Assembly: GCA_003141715.1 (NCBI GenBank)
Contig: PLNF01000101.1
Coordinates: 17,856-54,899 of the forward strand
Source: Bacteroidales bacterium
Lineage (GTDB): Bacteria > Bacteroidota > Bacteroidia > Bacteroidales > VadinHA17
Reading direction: 5' to 3'
Length of the DNA: 37,044 nucleotides
The stretch's first letter is position 1. Every line of letters starts with the position of its first letter. This document shows positions 1 through 8,559 of this stretch, piece after piece. The translations under genes and the position numbers were made by a program. The notes beneath the pieces are model-generated. The model was not told the DNA's origin, did not search any database, and saw only the letters and a list, made by a program, of their open reading frames with translations.

Positions 1-653
1 CTTTCAGGATAATCTATTATCTGGCCGCCCCATTCTTCAATCATACCGGTAAGAACATACGGGTATTCTGCTCCACCTATTCCTTTAGATGGAAACATCT
101 TGGCGTAATGACATCCGATATGATCAACAACTCTCAGAGGCTCGCCTGTTTTTCTATTTATAAGTTTATATTTAGCTTTTGAGGCAATCTCCTTTCTGAA
201 TTTATAGATCACATCACTTGCATGTGCCAGATTCTTTGGTTTTTTGAATTCCCTGCCGGTTGCTTTTCTTAGTTGTCGTCTCACTTTTTCCTCGACTTCC
301 GGGAAATGATGCCATGTATCAAGAATTTCGGTATATAATCCGAAAGAAGTGATGCACGATGGCATAAGGTTTTCATATCCTGCTTCAGTCATAAGAGCAA
401 GCTGACGCGCGACAACTGTCATTGTAGTCTCAACCGGTACTATATCGCTATGATAGCCGATTCCCGTGCAGGTTGTATGACAGGGATGCTCATAAACGTC
501 TTTTTTAAGCTCTTCTCGCATTATTTTAAGAAACGCTGTTTCTGATCCTGGAAAGAAATTCTGTCTTACACAGCTTCTTACATAATAATATTTGTCGTCA
601 GCAATTTCCTTCTGATAATCATTCCAAACAGCTTTCTTCCCTTCAAGTATCAT
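1..653 (-). CDS. hdrB: HdrB-like heterodisulfide reductase subunit B (3' end outside window)
   Basis: The first 217 residues of a reverse-strand protein are present; the C-terminus lies beyond the left edge. Visible family signatures are CHTTCTGIGYHSDI, a later PSCITSFG and VDHIGCHYAKMF, which I recognise from Bacteroidetes HdrB/CCG-domain proteins. In HdrB, cysteines of such segments hold non-cubane iron-sulfur clusters that pass electrons to or from a disulfide-like or quinone-linked acceptor. The second CCG motif would lie in the missing part. The ATG at 651-653 is 12 bases after the stop of the HdrC-like gene, so the two are almost certainly co-transcribed. The partner HdrA or flavoprotein is not in the window, so the physiological substrate cannot be inferred; methanogenic CoB-CoM chemistry is not implied. 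Confidence 0.85.
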   Translation of the reverse strand, partial: MILEGKKAVWNDYQKEIADDKYYYVRSCVRQNFFPGSETAFLKIMREELKKDVYEHPCHTTCTGIGYHSDIVPVETTMTVVARQLALMTEAGYENLMPSCITSFGLYTEILDTWHHFPEVEEKVRRQLRKATGREFKKPKNLAHASDVIYKFRKEIASKAKYKLINRKTGEPLRVVDHIGCHYAKMFPSKGIGGAEYPYVLTGMIEEWGGQIIDYPE

Positions 654-665
654 CTTGTGAAAATA

Positions 666-1373
666 TTATCTGGTGTGACGACCATTATTAGTTTTATAAA
701 TATATCTGAAATACTCATTTTCGATACCCTCATCCAATTGCATATTTAATTCTAATGCCTTTTTCTTAGAAAATTCTTCAATATTTTCAAATCTTTTCAT
801 CCCGCCGGTTACTTTAAAAATCTCCCTGATCTCATCCATCGCCTCTTCAGGTATTTTCCTGAGGATTCCCGGACCGTCGCCTTTGTAATTAGCTCCCATC
901 TTTTTAAACAGATCGCTCCAGTTATCCTGAATCCAGTCCCAGACAGGTCCCTGTTCGGGATGCATTGATGTACCTACTCCTTCAAGATAAAGGCAATAAC
1001 CGGTTGTAACTATCCAATTGCCAACTGTCCTTTTCAGAGCAAGTTGCTGTCTGCCCTTTTCGGATTCTGTAAAAAAACCAAGATCCTGCGAAAGCGATCG
1101 CAATGCCATGATTATCAATCCGGGAGCGTTTCCACGGGGACACCGTGTTTTGCATGACATACATTCACCGCAATACCATATTGTGTCCGACTTTAATAGT
1201 TCAGTTATCTTATCATCATCCTTTGTCTGAACTTCATCAACTATTTTTCTGGGATCGTAAATATAAAACTCTGCAGCCGGACAGATAGCTGTACATACTC
1301 CGCAATTCATACAGGCATTCAGTCCTTCTTCAAACCTGACATCCTCCAATAATAAATCGTACAGTTTTCCCAT
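666..1373 (-). CDS. hdrC: HdrC-like 4Fe-4S ferredoxin-type subunit
   Basis: This 235-residue protein carries two classical 4Fe-4S motifs: CMNCGVCTAICP near residues 21-32 and CGECMSCKTRCP near residues 68-79. It is the usual electron-wire subunit partnering HdrB; two [4Fe-4S] clusters would relay electrons between HdrB and a flavin subunit. The remaining ~150 residues form a soluble extension with no membrane segment I can see, arguing against a cytochrome-b-type HdrE partner on this chain. It is the first gene of an operon with the HdrB-like gene. A Bacteroidetes-like -7 box (TACCTTTG on the reverse strand) lies about 37 bases before the ATG. The start at 1373 places the first cysteine motif at the customary distance from the N-terminus. 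Confidence 0.88.
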   Translation of the reverse strand: MGKLYDLLLEDVRFEEGLNACMNCGVCTAICPAAEFYIYDPRKIVDEVQTKDDDKITELLKSDTIWYCGECMSCKTRCPRGNAPGLIIMALRSLSQDLGFFTESEKGRQQLALKRTVGNWIVTTGYCLYLEGVGTSMHPEQGPVWDWIQDNWSDLFKKMGANYKGDGPGILRKIPEEAMDEIREIFKVTGGMKRFENIEEFSKKKALELNMQLDEGIENEYFRYIYKTNNGRHTR

Positions 1374-1409
1374 CAGTTTCTATGAGTGAAAATTGTTACA
1401 AGATTAACA

Positions 1410-1417
1410 CAAAGGTA
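1410..1417 (-). promoter_or_regulatory. Putative -7 promoter box for hdrC-hdrB
   Basis: Reverse-strand TACCTTTG matches the Bacteroidetes -7 consensus TAnnTTTG and sits 37 bases upstream of the hdrC ATG. No clear TTTG -33 element is present at the usual distance, so the assignment rests on the -7 box and position alone. Confidence 0.5.
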
Positions 1418-1627
1418 ACTCCTATATAAAGAGGGGGAAAGAAGCTTAAAGCCTATTTAAATGGGGTATTTATACGTATATGCAACGATACAACGGGGCT
1501 GTGAGATTTAAGAACAAGCTTCTTATATCCAGGTTTTGTGAAAACAAGACTGCCGGGAAAAACAATACAGATAATAGGAAAAACTTTTTTAAAATACTTA
1601 ATTGGTTCATCAGGCAAAAGAAGATTC

Positions 1628-2059
1628 CTATTTTATTTTACTCTTTATACCAATCATTTTCAGCACATTATCAACATCTGTTTTGTCGTTAATAATAAAT
1701 GTGACAGGCCTTATTAAACCATATCTTTTTGCAGATCTGAATTCTTCTTTTATGTTCTGAGGCAGGTCACTGTTTTCAATAATAGTTTCAGCTTTATTCC
1801 CTAGATAAAAAGTAATTCTGAAAGTATCAGTTAAGATTCCGGCCCAGAAAATAGTTTTCTTTTTATGGATCATCTTAAAAAGCCATCTTTTCCCGTCGTT
1901 ATAATAATTCCACTGTCCAAGGGAATCTTTATAGTTATTGGACATATGTTCCATTATATTTTTCCACAATTGCTTTTTATCGCCTATAATTGAAAAGATA
2001 TATTCGTCCGTAGGATAGACATTCTTATCAGAAAGCAAAATGTTCTCTTTGTCTGACAT
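1628..2059 (-). CDS. DUF3788 family protein
   Basis: The 143-residue cytosolic protein matches my memory of DUF3788: a central YYNDGKRWLFKMIHKKKTIFW stretch beginning about residue 53, followed by ITFYLGNKAE, a SDLPQNIKEEF segment and the KRYGLIRPVTF region near the C-terminus. The family is common in Bacteroidetes and Firmicutes; members are small alpha/beta proteins related in fold to YdhG/DUF1801-type domains, with no established biochemical role. There is no signal peptide or membrane segment. The gene is 226 bases downstream of the next reverse-strand gene and appears to be monocistronic. Length fits the family, so it is probably intact. Confidence 0.8.
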   Translation of the reverse strand: MSDKENILLSDKNVYPTDEYIFSIIGDKKQLWKNIMEHMSNNYKDSLGQWNYYNDGKRWLFKMIHKKKTIFWAGILTDTFRITFYLGNKAETIIENSDLPQNIKEEFRSAKRYGLIRPVTFIINDKTDVDNVLKMIGIKSKIK

Positions 2060-2200
2060 GATTATTTATTTTGCTATTGTATTAATTAAACTTCGGATTC
2101 ACAAAGTACTGCACAAAGGCCCGTAAAGGGCTTTTTCAATCAATTCAAATTCTTCAAATTTGATAAAGCCTCGGGCGAGAACTTAAGAACTCCTGAGTGT

Positions 2201-2223
2201 GTATGGAGTAAGGATCTCCATAC
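2201..2223. other. 8-bp inverted repeat between two small genes
   Basis: GTATGGAG and CTCCATAC form a perfect 8-bp stem around a 7-base loop. A second AT-only palindrome, TTTATAAT-GT-ATTATAAA, follows near 2257-2274. Both are downstream of the reverse-strand gene ending at 2286 and might act in its transcript end, but neither has a U-tract, so a terminator role is not shown. Confidence 0.35.
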
Positions 2224-2285
2224 AAATTGATCAGGAAAAGCCGATAATAAATAATTTATAATGTATTATAAATGAGCTAATACCC

Positions 2286-2687
2286 TCATTGTTTTACTTC
2301 TGCTTCAGATGCTGTAGTCCTGGTAAGTGAAAGAGGAACTTCTCCCTCAGAATAGACAGCCTTACCAGACATTGTCGAATCATTTTCAATTTTCAGCATC
2401 ACTTTAATATCTTGACCTTCAAGATAAACCGAAAATAAAACACTGTCATTGATGGTTTTAACATTTTCACCTAAAAGTATAGAATCGCTCCCTGAAACAG
2501 ACATTGTTGCAGTAGGTTTTTTTTCATTTAAGTCAACAACTATTGTTCCCGAATTATATCCTTCAGGTGCGTACGGGGCTGCAAATTTCCAGGTACCGAC
2601 AGGGTTATTTTTGATATGATTATTTTGGGCCATCAGAACCGGCAGACTAAAAACCACTAACAAAATAATTACAATTCCTTTTTTCAT
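2286..2687 (-). CDS. Small exported protein, lipocalin-like beta-rich, function unknown
   Basis: A clear Sec signal peptide (MKKGIVIILLVVFSLPVLMAQ) precedes a mature domain of about 112 residues rich in alternating hydrophobic/polar strands. The mature part opens with VGTWKFAAPYAPEGY and contains a TATMSVSG strand and DSTMSGKAVYSEG, a pattern like the small lipocalin-type beta-barrels of Bacteroidetes in which a G-T-W motif starts the first strand. There is no lipobox cysteine, so the product is likely periplasmic. I do not recognise a named family and no partner is evident. A TACCTTTG -7 box lies about 50 bases upstream of the ATG. Confidence 0.65.
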   Translation of the reverse strand: MKKGIVIILLVVFSLPVLMAQNNHIKNNPVGTWKFAAPYAPEGYNSGTIVVDLNEKKPTATMSVSGSDSILLGENVKTINDSVLFSVYLEGQDIKVMLKIENDSTMSGKAVYSEGEVPLSLTRTTASEAEVKQ

Positions 2688-2735
2688 AAAATAGAAGTTT
2701 AAATAATGATAACAAAAATGAATTTTTCAAGTCGT

Positions 2736-2743
2736 CAAAGGTA
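2736..2743 (-). promoter_or_regulatory. Putative -7 promoter box for the small exported protein
   Basis: Reverse-strand TACCTTTG fits TAnnTTTG and lies 49 bases upstream of the ATG at 2687, leaving a 5' leader of about 40 bases. No convincing -33 TTTG is present. Confidence 0.45.
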
Positions 2744-3148
2744 ATCTGTTTTTTTTAATAATGTTTTCTAAGAAATAAAAAACATAAAACATCATAATTA
2801 TCAAATTGATTTTGGTGGCAAGGAAATTCCTTTCGATTGCCTCATTACAGTACCGCTTCATAGTTGTAGGTCCATTCTCATTATTAAAAGAATCGAGGTT
2901 AAATCATCTTGGATAATTATTATTCAAATTGATTTACTGGAACATCCTTCTGAAAGCCAGAAAACTTCCGATAACCAGTTATATTATGCTCATGCCGGAG
3001 GAGTAGGTTCCCAAATTATTTTTACATAGAAAACACTGTCTCTTCCTGAGAATAAGCAGAGGTGTTGCATACAACGTCTCTGCTTATCTGTTATAGCGTG
3101 ATACGATCGATAACCAAATCTGTTTTTCTTTTGGGTAAGCCTGATGAG
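2744..3148. other. Non-coding intergenic stretch containing a long hairpin
   Basis: No convincing coding frame is visible between the promoter of the reverse-strand gene and that of the aminotransferase. The notable structure is at 3052-3087: ATAAGCAGAG pairs perfectly with CTCTGCTTAT, and inside it GTTG-CATA-CAAC continues the stem after two wobble pairs, giving about 16 pairs with a 4-base loop. A looser inverted repeat, GTTCCCAAA (3007-3015) and TTTGGGAAC (3149-3157), encloses it. No U-run follows either side. Confidence 0.5.
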
Positions 3149-3178
3149 TTTGGGAACATTTGAAAATGATTACTTTTG
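3149..3178 (+). promoter_or_regulatory. Bacteroidetes-type promoter for the aminotransferase gene
   Basis: TTTG (3149-3152), 18 bases of spacer, then TACTTTTG (3171-3178) fit the Bacteroides TTTG-N19-TAnnTTTG promoter. Transcription would start around 3185, about 40 bases before the ATG at 3227. The -33 box is also the right arm of the 9-bp inverted repeat noted just upstream. Confidence 0.6.
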
Positions 3179-3226
3179 TAGTCCATTGAGGTGAGCATTT
3201 CCATGGCGTTAAACTAATTTTTATTT

Positions 3227-4732
3227 ATGACGGATCTTGAAATATATTTTGACCAGTTTCGAAGAAATATTATTGGTATTGATGCAGATATTAAAACGCC
3301 CTACGGAACCAGGAAACTGATTTATGCAGACTGGATAGCCAGCGGGAGATTATACTCACAAATTGAAAAACGGATTTCAGAAGATATCGGACCGATGGTA
3401 GGTAACACTCATTCAGAATCGACTACTACCGGGAAGGCAATGACTGATGGATATCATCTCGCACAGAAAATAGTGAAGCGCCATGTGAATGCTAATGATA
3501 ATGACATTTTGATTTTTACCGGAACCGGAATGACTTCGGCAATTGCCAAGCTTCAGAGACTGCTTGGACTGAAGGTTCCTGAGCAGGCTATAAAGTTCTG
3601 TTCTTATTCTACTGGAAATTACAATAGCTGTAAGGACATTCCGAATGAAAAGCGTCCAGTCGTTTTTTTAACTCATACAGAACATCATTCGAATCACACA
3701 TCCTGGTTTGAAACGCTGGCGGATGTTGTAGTTTTAGAACCCTCCTCTGATCTTACAGTTAATCCTGACGCTTTGCGCAAAGAGATAGTTAAATATAAAG
3801 ACCGGCCATTACTTATAGGCTCATTTACCTCGTGCTCCAATGTAACTGGTTATTACCCTCCATACTATGAACTGGCAAAGATAATGCATGAGCATCATGG
3901 ATACTGTTTTGTGGATTTTGCAGCTTCAGCCCCTTATGTTGATATTGATATGCATCCCGCTGACAAGATTTATCAGCTTGATGCCATTTTCTTTTCGCCA
4001 CATAAGTTTCTCGGAGGACCAGGCAGTGCAGGAGTTTTGATTTTCAGCAAAGAACTATACAAAAATGATATTCCTGACAACCCGGGAGGAGGAACTGTAA
4101 AATGGACAAACAGGTGGGGAGGTTACAGCTACATTACCGATATTGAGGTAAAAGAAGATGGAGGAACTCCAGGATTCCTGCAGGGAATTAAGGCTGCCCT
4201 TGCAGTAAAGCTCAAGGAAAAGATGGATACTAAAAAGATACATCAGAGAGAGAATGAGCTTATCGAATTAACTTTCAGGGAATTATCTAAAATAAGGAAT
4301 CTGCATATCCTTGCCTCGGATATCAGGGACAGACTGGGTGTGTTCTCTTTTTATGTTGACAATATTCATCACAACCTTTTTACCAGCCTACTTAATGACC
4401 ATTTCGGGATCCAGGTAAGAGGAGGATGTTCCTGTGCCGGAACTTATGGTCATTTCCTTTTAAACGTTGACTTTAAAATGTCTAAAGAAATTACAGATAA
4501 AATTGATGCCGGAGATCTTTCAATGAAACCAGGCTGGATAAGATTGTCTCTGCATCCAACCATGACTAATAATGAGCTATTTTTTATTATTGACGCTATA
4601 AAGCAAACAGTTGAGAAGGCAGAGGAGTGGAAAAAAGATTACTGCTATGACAGACATACAAATGTATTCACGCACTGCAAATTATTAGGGCAACCCGATT
4701 CAGGTTACTCAGACTGGTTTAAACTAATATGA
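3227..4732 (+). CDS. PLP-dependent class V aminotransferase / cysteine desulfurase-like protein
   Basis: The 501-residue protein has the fold-type I PLP enzyme layout. A TGTGMTSAIAKLQ cofactor-phosphate region lies near residues 98-110, HTEHHSNHTSW near 150-160, FVDFAASAPY near 230, and the PLP-lysine site FFSPHKFLGGPGSAG near 256-270. A late loop, RGGCSCAGTYGH, is positioned where cysteine desulfurases carry their active-site cysteine, so sulfur transfer from cysteine or selenocysteine is plausible. The family is often annotated only as an aminotransferase class V-fold enzyme, and at about 500 residues it is longer than SufS (~400). No Suf or Isc genes are nearby. The downstream ETF-QO gene follows after 73 bases with its own strong ribosome site, so linkage in one transcript is possible but not shown. 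Confidence 0.8.
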   Translation: MTDLEIYFDQFRRNIIGIDADIKTPYGTRKLIYADWIASGRLYSQIEKRISEDIGPMVGNTHSESTTTGKAMTDGYHLAQKIVKRHVNANDNDILIFTGTGMTSAIAKLQRLLGLKVPEQAIKFCSYSTGNYNSCKDIPNEKRPVVFLTHTEHHSNHTSWFETLADVVVLEPSSDLTVNPDALRKEIVKYKDRPLLIGSFTSCSNVTGYYPPYYELAKIMHEHHGYCFVDFAASAPYVDIDMHPADKIYQLDAIFFSPHKFLGGPGSAGVLIFSKELYKNDIPDNPGGGTVKWTNRWGGYSYITDIEVKEDGGTPGFLQGIKAALAVKLKEKMDTKKIHQRENELIELTFRELSKIRNLHILASDIRDRLGVFSFYVDNIHHNLFTSLLNDHFGIQVRGGCSCAGTYGHFLLNVDFKMSKEITDKIDAGDLSMKPGWIRLSLHPTMTNNELFFIIDAIKQTVEKAEEWKKDYCYDRHTNVFTHCKLLGQPDSGYSDWFKLI

Positions 4733-4794
4733 TTAAACATATTAGAACCAATACTGTTATATCCCCGAGTATAGAATCTAAAATATTAAACCCG

Positions 4795-4800
4795 GAGGTC
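4795..4800 (+). promoter_or_regulatory. Strong Shine-Dalgarno for ETF-QO
   Basis: GGAGGT stands 6 bases before the ATG at 4806. Most genes in this window have no clear Shine-Dalgarno, as expected in Bacteroidetes, so this near-perfect site is unusual and supports the chosen start. Confidence 0.6.
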
Positions 4801-4805
4801 AAAGA

Positions 4806-6464
4806 ATGAGTAATATAGATACCATATCAACGGATGTGTTAATAATCGGAGGCGGTCCATCCGGCTTAGCCGCTTCAATTCATCTGGCTGATATCTTAAA
4901 ACAAAGAGACCAAAATGAAAGAATATTATTGATAGAAAAAGGCAGTTCCATCGGCAGTCACATATTTTCAGGTGCAATAATTAAACCATCTGTTTTTAAA
5001 GAATTATTGCCCGAAGTGGAATTATCAGAGATTCCCTTCAATGCTAAAGTAACTAAAGATAAAACGATATTGCTCTCAAAAAAAAGAGCAATTGCCCTGC
5101 CTTTTCACCTGCCCTACATGAGAAATAATGGCAATTACACCGCCTCTTTGGGCCAGATATGCAGGTATTTAGCCATCAAAGCCGGGGAAAAAGGTGTAGA
5201 GATCTATACCGGTTTTGCAGTAGATGAGATTTTGTACAAAGATGGAAAAGTAACAGGGGCCAAAACCAAAGATACTGGTCTGGATCATCAGGGACATCAT
5301 TTAGAAAACTTTCAGGCCGGTACCAGTATTGAAGCTAAGATTACCATTTTTGCCGAAGGGACAAGAGGTAGTTTAACCAAAATGCTTATTAAAAAGTTTA
5401 ACCTCAACAAGGACAGGAATGAGCAGGTTTACTCTTTAGGTGTCAAGGAGTTATGGTCAGTTCCACCGGGTAATATTGAGGCCGGGCAGACTTACCACAC
5501 CATGGGTTATCCGCTCGACAATGATGAGTTTGGAGGCGGTTTCATTTACGGTTTAAATGATAATAAAGTAGCCGTTGGTCTTGTTGTGGGCCTTGATTAC
5601 CAGGATCCGACTTTCGATGTTCATGATGCATTCCAGATATGGAAAACCACTTCTTTTGTTTCTAAGATTTTAAAAGGCGGTAAATTAGTGGAATATGGCG
5701 CCAAAACACTTCCCGAAGGAGGCCATTACGCTATTCCCAAATTATTTGTCGACAATTCTCTGGTCATTGGTGACAGCGCAGGTTTGGTTGCCATGCCTGC
5801 ATTAAAAGGCATTCATTTAGCGATCAGATCGGGAATGTTAGCCGCTCAGGCTTCAGCCGATGCATTGTTAAACAACGACACCTCGGAAAAAAGCCTTCAA
5901 AAATATGAGACACTGGTAAATGGCAGTGCTATTTACAAAGAAATGTACGCCGTCCGAAATTTCAGACAGGGATTCGCGAAAGGTCTGATTATTGGAGGAT
6001 TGCATTTTGGAACTCAATTAATAACCGGCGGAGCAGGTTTCTTTGGAAGACTGAGAACTCATGCCGACTATCAGACAACTCTAAAATTGAGCGAACTTAA
6101 AAAGAAACCTTTTAAAGAACGGTTTAAAAGTAAACTGGAGTTTGATAAAGTGCTGACATTCGATAAAGTTACCGATGTTTACTATTCAGGTGTATATCAT
6201 GATGAACAACAGGTAGTCCATCTTCAGATTAACGATAAGGAGAAATTTAGTGCCATTAACATTGAACAATATGGAGCGCCGGAACAATTTTTTTGTTCGT
6301 CTGAGGTATATGAGATTCATACCAACAAAGCCGGTCAGAAAGAGCTTAGAATTCATGCCGAAAATTGTATGCATTGCAAAACCTGCGACATAAAATCTCC
6401 CGGTGAAGAGATTACATGGGTAGTACCAAATGGCGGCAATGGCCCTGATTTTCAAAATATGTAA
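4806..6464 (+). CDS. Electron transfer flavoprotein-ubiquinone oxidoreductase
   Basis: The 552-residue protein oxidises reduced ETF and passes electrons to the membrane quinone pool. An N-terminal FAD-binding motif VLIIGGGPSGLAAS (residues 10-23) is followed by EKGSSIGSHIFSGA, typical of ETF-QO. The mid-region GDSAGLVAMPALKGIHLAIRSG binds FAD, and the C-terminal single [4Fe-4S] motif is complete: one cysteine in FFCSSEVYE, then CMHCKTC leading into DIKSP and WVVPNGGNGP, matching the mitochondrial enzyme. Length is within the family range. The fused ETF begins 19 bases downstream, so enzyme and substrate protein are co-transcribed. This pairing implies an oxidative route, for example from acyl-CoA or amine dehydrogenases, rather than a stand-alone bifurcating ETF. 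No acyl-CoA dehydrogenase is in the window. Confidence 0.95.
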   Translation: MSNIDTISTDVLIIGGGPSGLAASIHLADILKQRDQNERILLIEKGSSIGSHIFSGAIIKPSVFKELLPEVELSEIPFNAKVTKDKTILLSKKRAIALPFHLPYMRNNGNYTASLGQICRYLAIKAGEKGVEIYTGFAVDEILYKDGKVTGAKTKDTGLDHQGHHLENFQAGTSIEAKITIFAEGTRGSLTKMLIKKFNLNKDRNEQVYSLGVKELWSVPPGNIEAGQTYHTMGYPLDNDEFGGGFIYGLNDNKVAVGLVVGLDYQDPTFDVHDAFQIWKTTSFVSKILKGGKLVEYGAKTLPEGGHYAIPKLFVDNSLVIGDSAGLVAMPALKGIHLAIRSGMLAAQASADALLNNDTSEKSLQKYETLVNGSAIYKEMYAVRNFRQGFAKGLIIGGLHFGTQLITGGAGFFGRLRTHADYQTTLKLSELKKKPFKERFKSKLEFDKVLTFDKVTDVYYSGVYHDEQQVVHLQINDKEKFSAINIEQYGAPEQFFCSSEVYEIHTNKAGQKELRIHAENCMHCKTCDIKSPGEEITWVVPNGGNGPDFQNM

Positions 6465-6483
6465 TAAAAAAGAGATTATAATA

Positions 6484-8427
6484 ATGGTTTTAACTATAAT
6501 AAGTCTAATAAAACAAGTTCCGCTTCCAGGCGAAATGAGAATGGGTGAAGACGGGCTTATGGACAGGACAAAAGCAAAATCAATAATTAATATTGATTGC
6601 CAGTTTGGCCTGGAAGCCGGATTGCAACTTAAGAAACAATATCCTGATGCAAGATTAATAGTCTGCTCCATGGGCCCTAAATCTTTTGAGACCTCTCTCA
6701 GAACAGCCATCTCTATGGGCTATGACGAGGCATTCCTGTTATCCGACCGTAAACTTGCCGGAAGCGATACCTATGCAACCGGACTGGCAATCTCCACCAT
6801 GCTTAAACACCTGGGTTTTACCAGGGAATCAAAAGACCCTTTTATTATTTTAGCCGGCCGGCAAACCAGCGACGGTGATACTGCGCATGTTCCGTCACAG
6901 GTAGCCGAAAATATCGGGATTCCTCAGGCCACTTTTGTAGAAAGTGTAAAAGCTGACGGTACCGGCAATGTAATTGCAAAAAGGATTATTGAAGGTGGAT
7001 ATCAGATGTTGAAATTACCCATCCCTTGTGTCATATCATTGACTCCAACCGGAATTCCTCCCCGTAAACCTTCATTAAGCGGTGCTATCAAAGCACGTAC
7101 TCTGAAAATTACAACTTTTGGAATTGATGATATTGGTCTGGGAACTGAGAAAATCGGATTAAACGGTTCCCCCACAATCGTAGTAAAAGTAATTAATATT
7201 GAAAACGAACGTCCGCCTATCACTATGTCGGAAGGTCATAATGAAGCTGCATTAGTTGATAGCTTAATTGCTAACTTAAAAAAAGGCGGGAATGTTCTGG
7301 AGAAGAAGGAGAAGGCAGCTAAAAAAGAAATCGAACATCCCGATTTTCCCGAGAAAGACTTCAGAAACGGATCAAGAGGAATTATTACCTGGGCTGAGGT
7401 AACTAATGGTAAAATCTCAAGACCTTCACTCGAGTTGTTAACTCCGGCCAGAAACCTGGCAGAACAGCTGGGTAACGATACCAGAGTGCTAACATTAATT
7501 ATTGGGAAAAATGTCCGGCCTCTGGCTCAAACACTTATTGAACATGGTTCAGATGAGGTCATTATTGTAGAAAATGATAAGCTGGAAGAATATCTTGTTC
7601 TTCCATTTTCATCAATTTTTGCACAAGTTATTAAGGAAAGAAAACCGGAAATTGCTCTTTTTGCAGCGACTACCTCCGGACGGGAGTTAGCTCCCAGAAT
7701 AGGTATGAAAACCGATAGCGGGGTGACTGCTGACTGCACAGGTCTTGCAATCGGAGAGTACATAGATAAAAAAGAAAAAGTCATCTATACACCCATTCTT
7801 GAATCACGTCGCCCTACCTATGGCGAAAGTAAGCTTGCAACTATTCTTGGTTTTGTTTGTCCGCAAATTTCAACAGCCAGGGCCGGTACATTTGAAATCC
7901 CTAAACGTGTTGAAGGAAGACGAGGTATTGTTTCAAACTTCAACCCTGTTTTAAATGATAAAGATTTTGTTGTTGAAATACTGAAAACAGTAAGGGGTGA
8001 GGGTGGATTACAGAATCTTTTCGATGCTGATATAATTATTTCAGGTGGCAGAGGGACCACTATTGATAATTTAGGTCTGATAAAAGCGCTTGCTGAAGCA
8101 TTAAAAAATCAGGGTATAAATGCTGAATGGGCTTGCAGCCGTCCGGTAGTTGACGAAGGTATTGTAGAGTATGCAAGACAAATCGGACAAACCGGTAAAA
8201 CCATTCGGCCTAAAGTATATATTGCCGTCGGTATCTCAGGTGCAATTCAACACATTGCAGGCATGAAAGAATCTGAAAAAATTATTGCCATCGATCACAA
8301 TCCTAAAGCACATATATTCCATAATGCAGACTTTGGAATTGTAGGAGAATATACTGATATCGTACCGGAATTAATAGAACGGGTAAAATCTGGCTTTAAA
8401 TTCGGTATTGAAGCTAAGAAAAATTAG
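6484..8427 (+). CDS. Fused electron transfer flavoprotein, beta-alpha in one chain
   Basis: Residues 1 to about 275 match EtfB (ISLIKQVPLP start, MGYDEAFLLSD, LAGRQTSDGDTAHVPSQVAE, the RPPITMS end). After a charged linker (EKKEKAAKKE), residues about 305-647 match EtfA, with SGRELAPR, an SGGRGT start of the FAD domain, SRPVVDEG, IGQTGKTIRPKVYIAVGISG, AIQHIAGM and ADFGIVGE. FAD would bind the C-terminal alpha domain and AMP or a second FAD the beta domain. Most ETFs are separate subunits; here the frame is open across both with no stop. An upstream in-frame ATG at 6430 overlaps the ETF-QO gene; I prefer ATG 6484 because EtfB homology starts there (MVLTIISLIKQ). The preceding ETF-QO gene makes this its likely partner. 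Confidence 0.93.
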   Translation: MVLTIISLIKQVPLPGEMRMGEDGLMDRTKAKSIINIDCQFGLEAGLQLKKQYPDARLIVCSMGPKSFETSLRTAISMGYDEAFLLSDRKLAGSDTYATGLAISTMLKHLGFTRESKDPFIILAGRQTSDGDTAHVPSQVAENIGIPQATFVESVKADGTGNVIAKRIIEGGYQMLKLPIPCVISLTPTGIPPRKPSLSGAIKARTLKITTFGIDDIGLGTEKIGLNGSPTIVVKVINIENERPPITMSEGHNEAALVDSLIANLKKGGNVLEKKEKAAKKEIEHPDFPEKDFRNGSRGIITWAEVTNGKISRPSLELLTPARNLAEQLGNDTRVLTLIIGKNVRPLAQTLIEHGSDEVIIVENDKLEEYLVLPFSSIFAQVIKERKPEIALFAATTSGRELAPRIGMKTDSGVTADCTGLAIGEYIDKKEKVIYTPILESRRPTYGESKLATILGFVCPQISTARAGTFEIPKRVEGRRGIVSNFNPVLNDKDFVVEILKTVRGEGGLQNLFDADIIISGGRGTTIDNLGLIKALAEALKNQGINAEWACSRPVVDEGIVEYARQIGQTGKTIRPKVYIAVGISGAIQHIAGMKESEKIIAIDHNPKAHIFHNADFGIVGEYTDIVPELIERVKSGFKFGIEAKKN

Positions 8428-8559
8428 CATTTGATTCCATCTGTTTCTTTTTGAATCTTTCCAAATATTTATACTAAATTTCTTGACTTCGCAGCAAAAT
8501 AATTGTAACTTTATTTAATCTTAAATAAGAATTATTATTATCTAATATATTTTATCAAT

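Noticed and set aside
1480-1692. 70-codon forward frame overlapping the DUF3788 gene end
   Set aside because: Lies opposite a recognised gene for part of its length and has no family features.
2118-2140. Terminator hairpin GCCC-GTAAA-GGGC followed by T5 on the plus strand
   Set aside because: No plus-strand gene ends upstream of it and the stem is only four pairs.
666-6464. Hdr and ETF genes as one bifurcating complex
   Set aside because: They are on opposite strands, 3 kb apart, with unrelated genes between, and the ETF is paired with ETF-QO.
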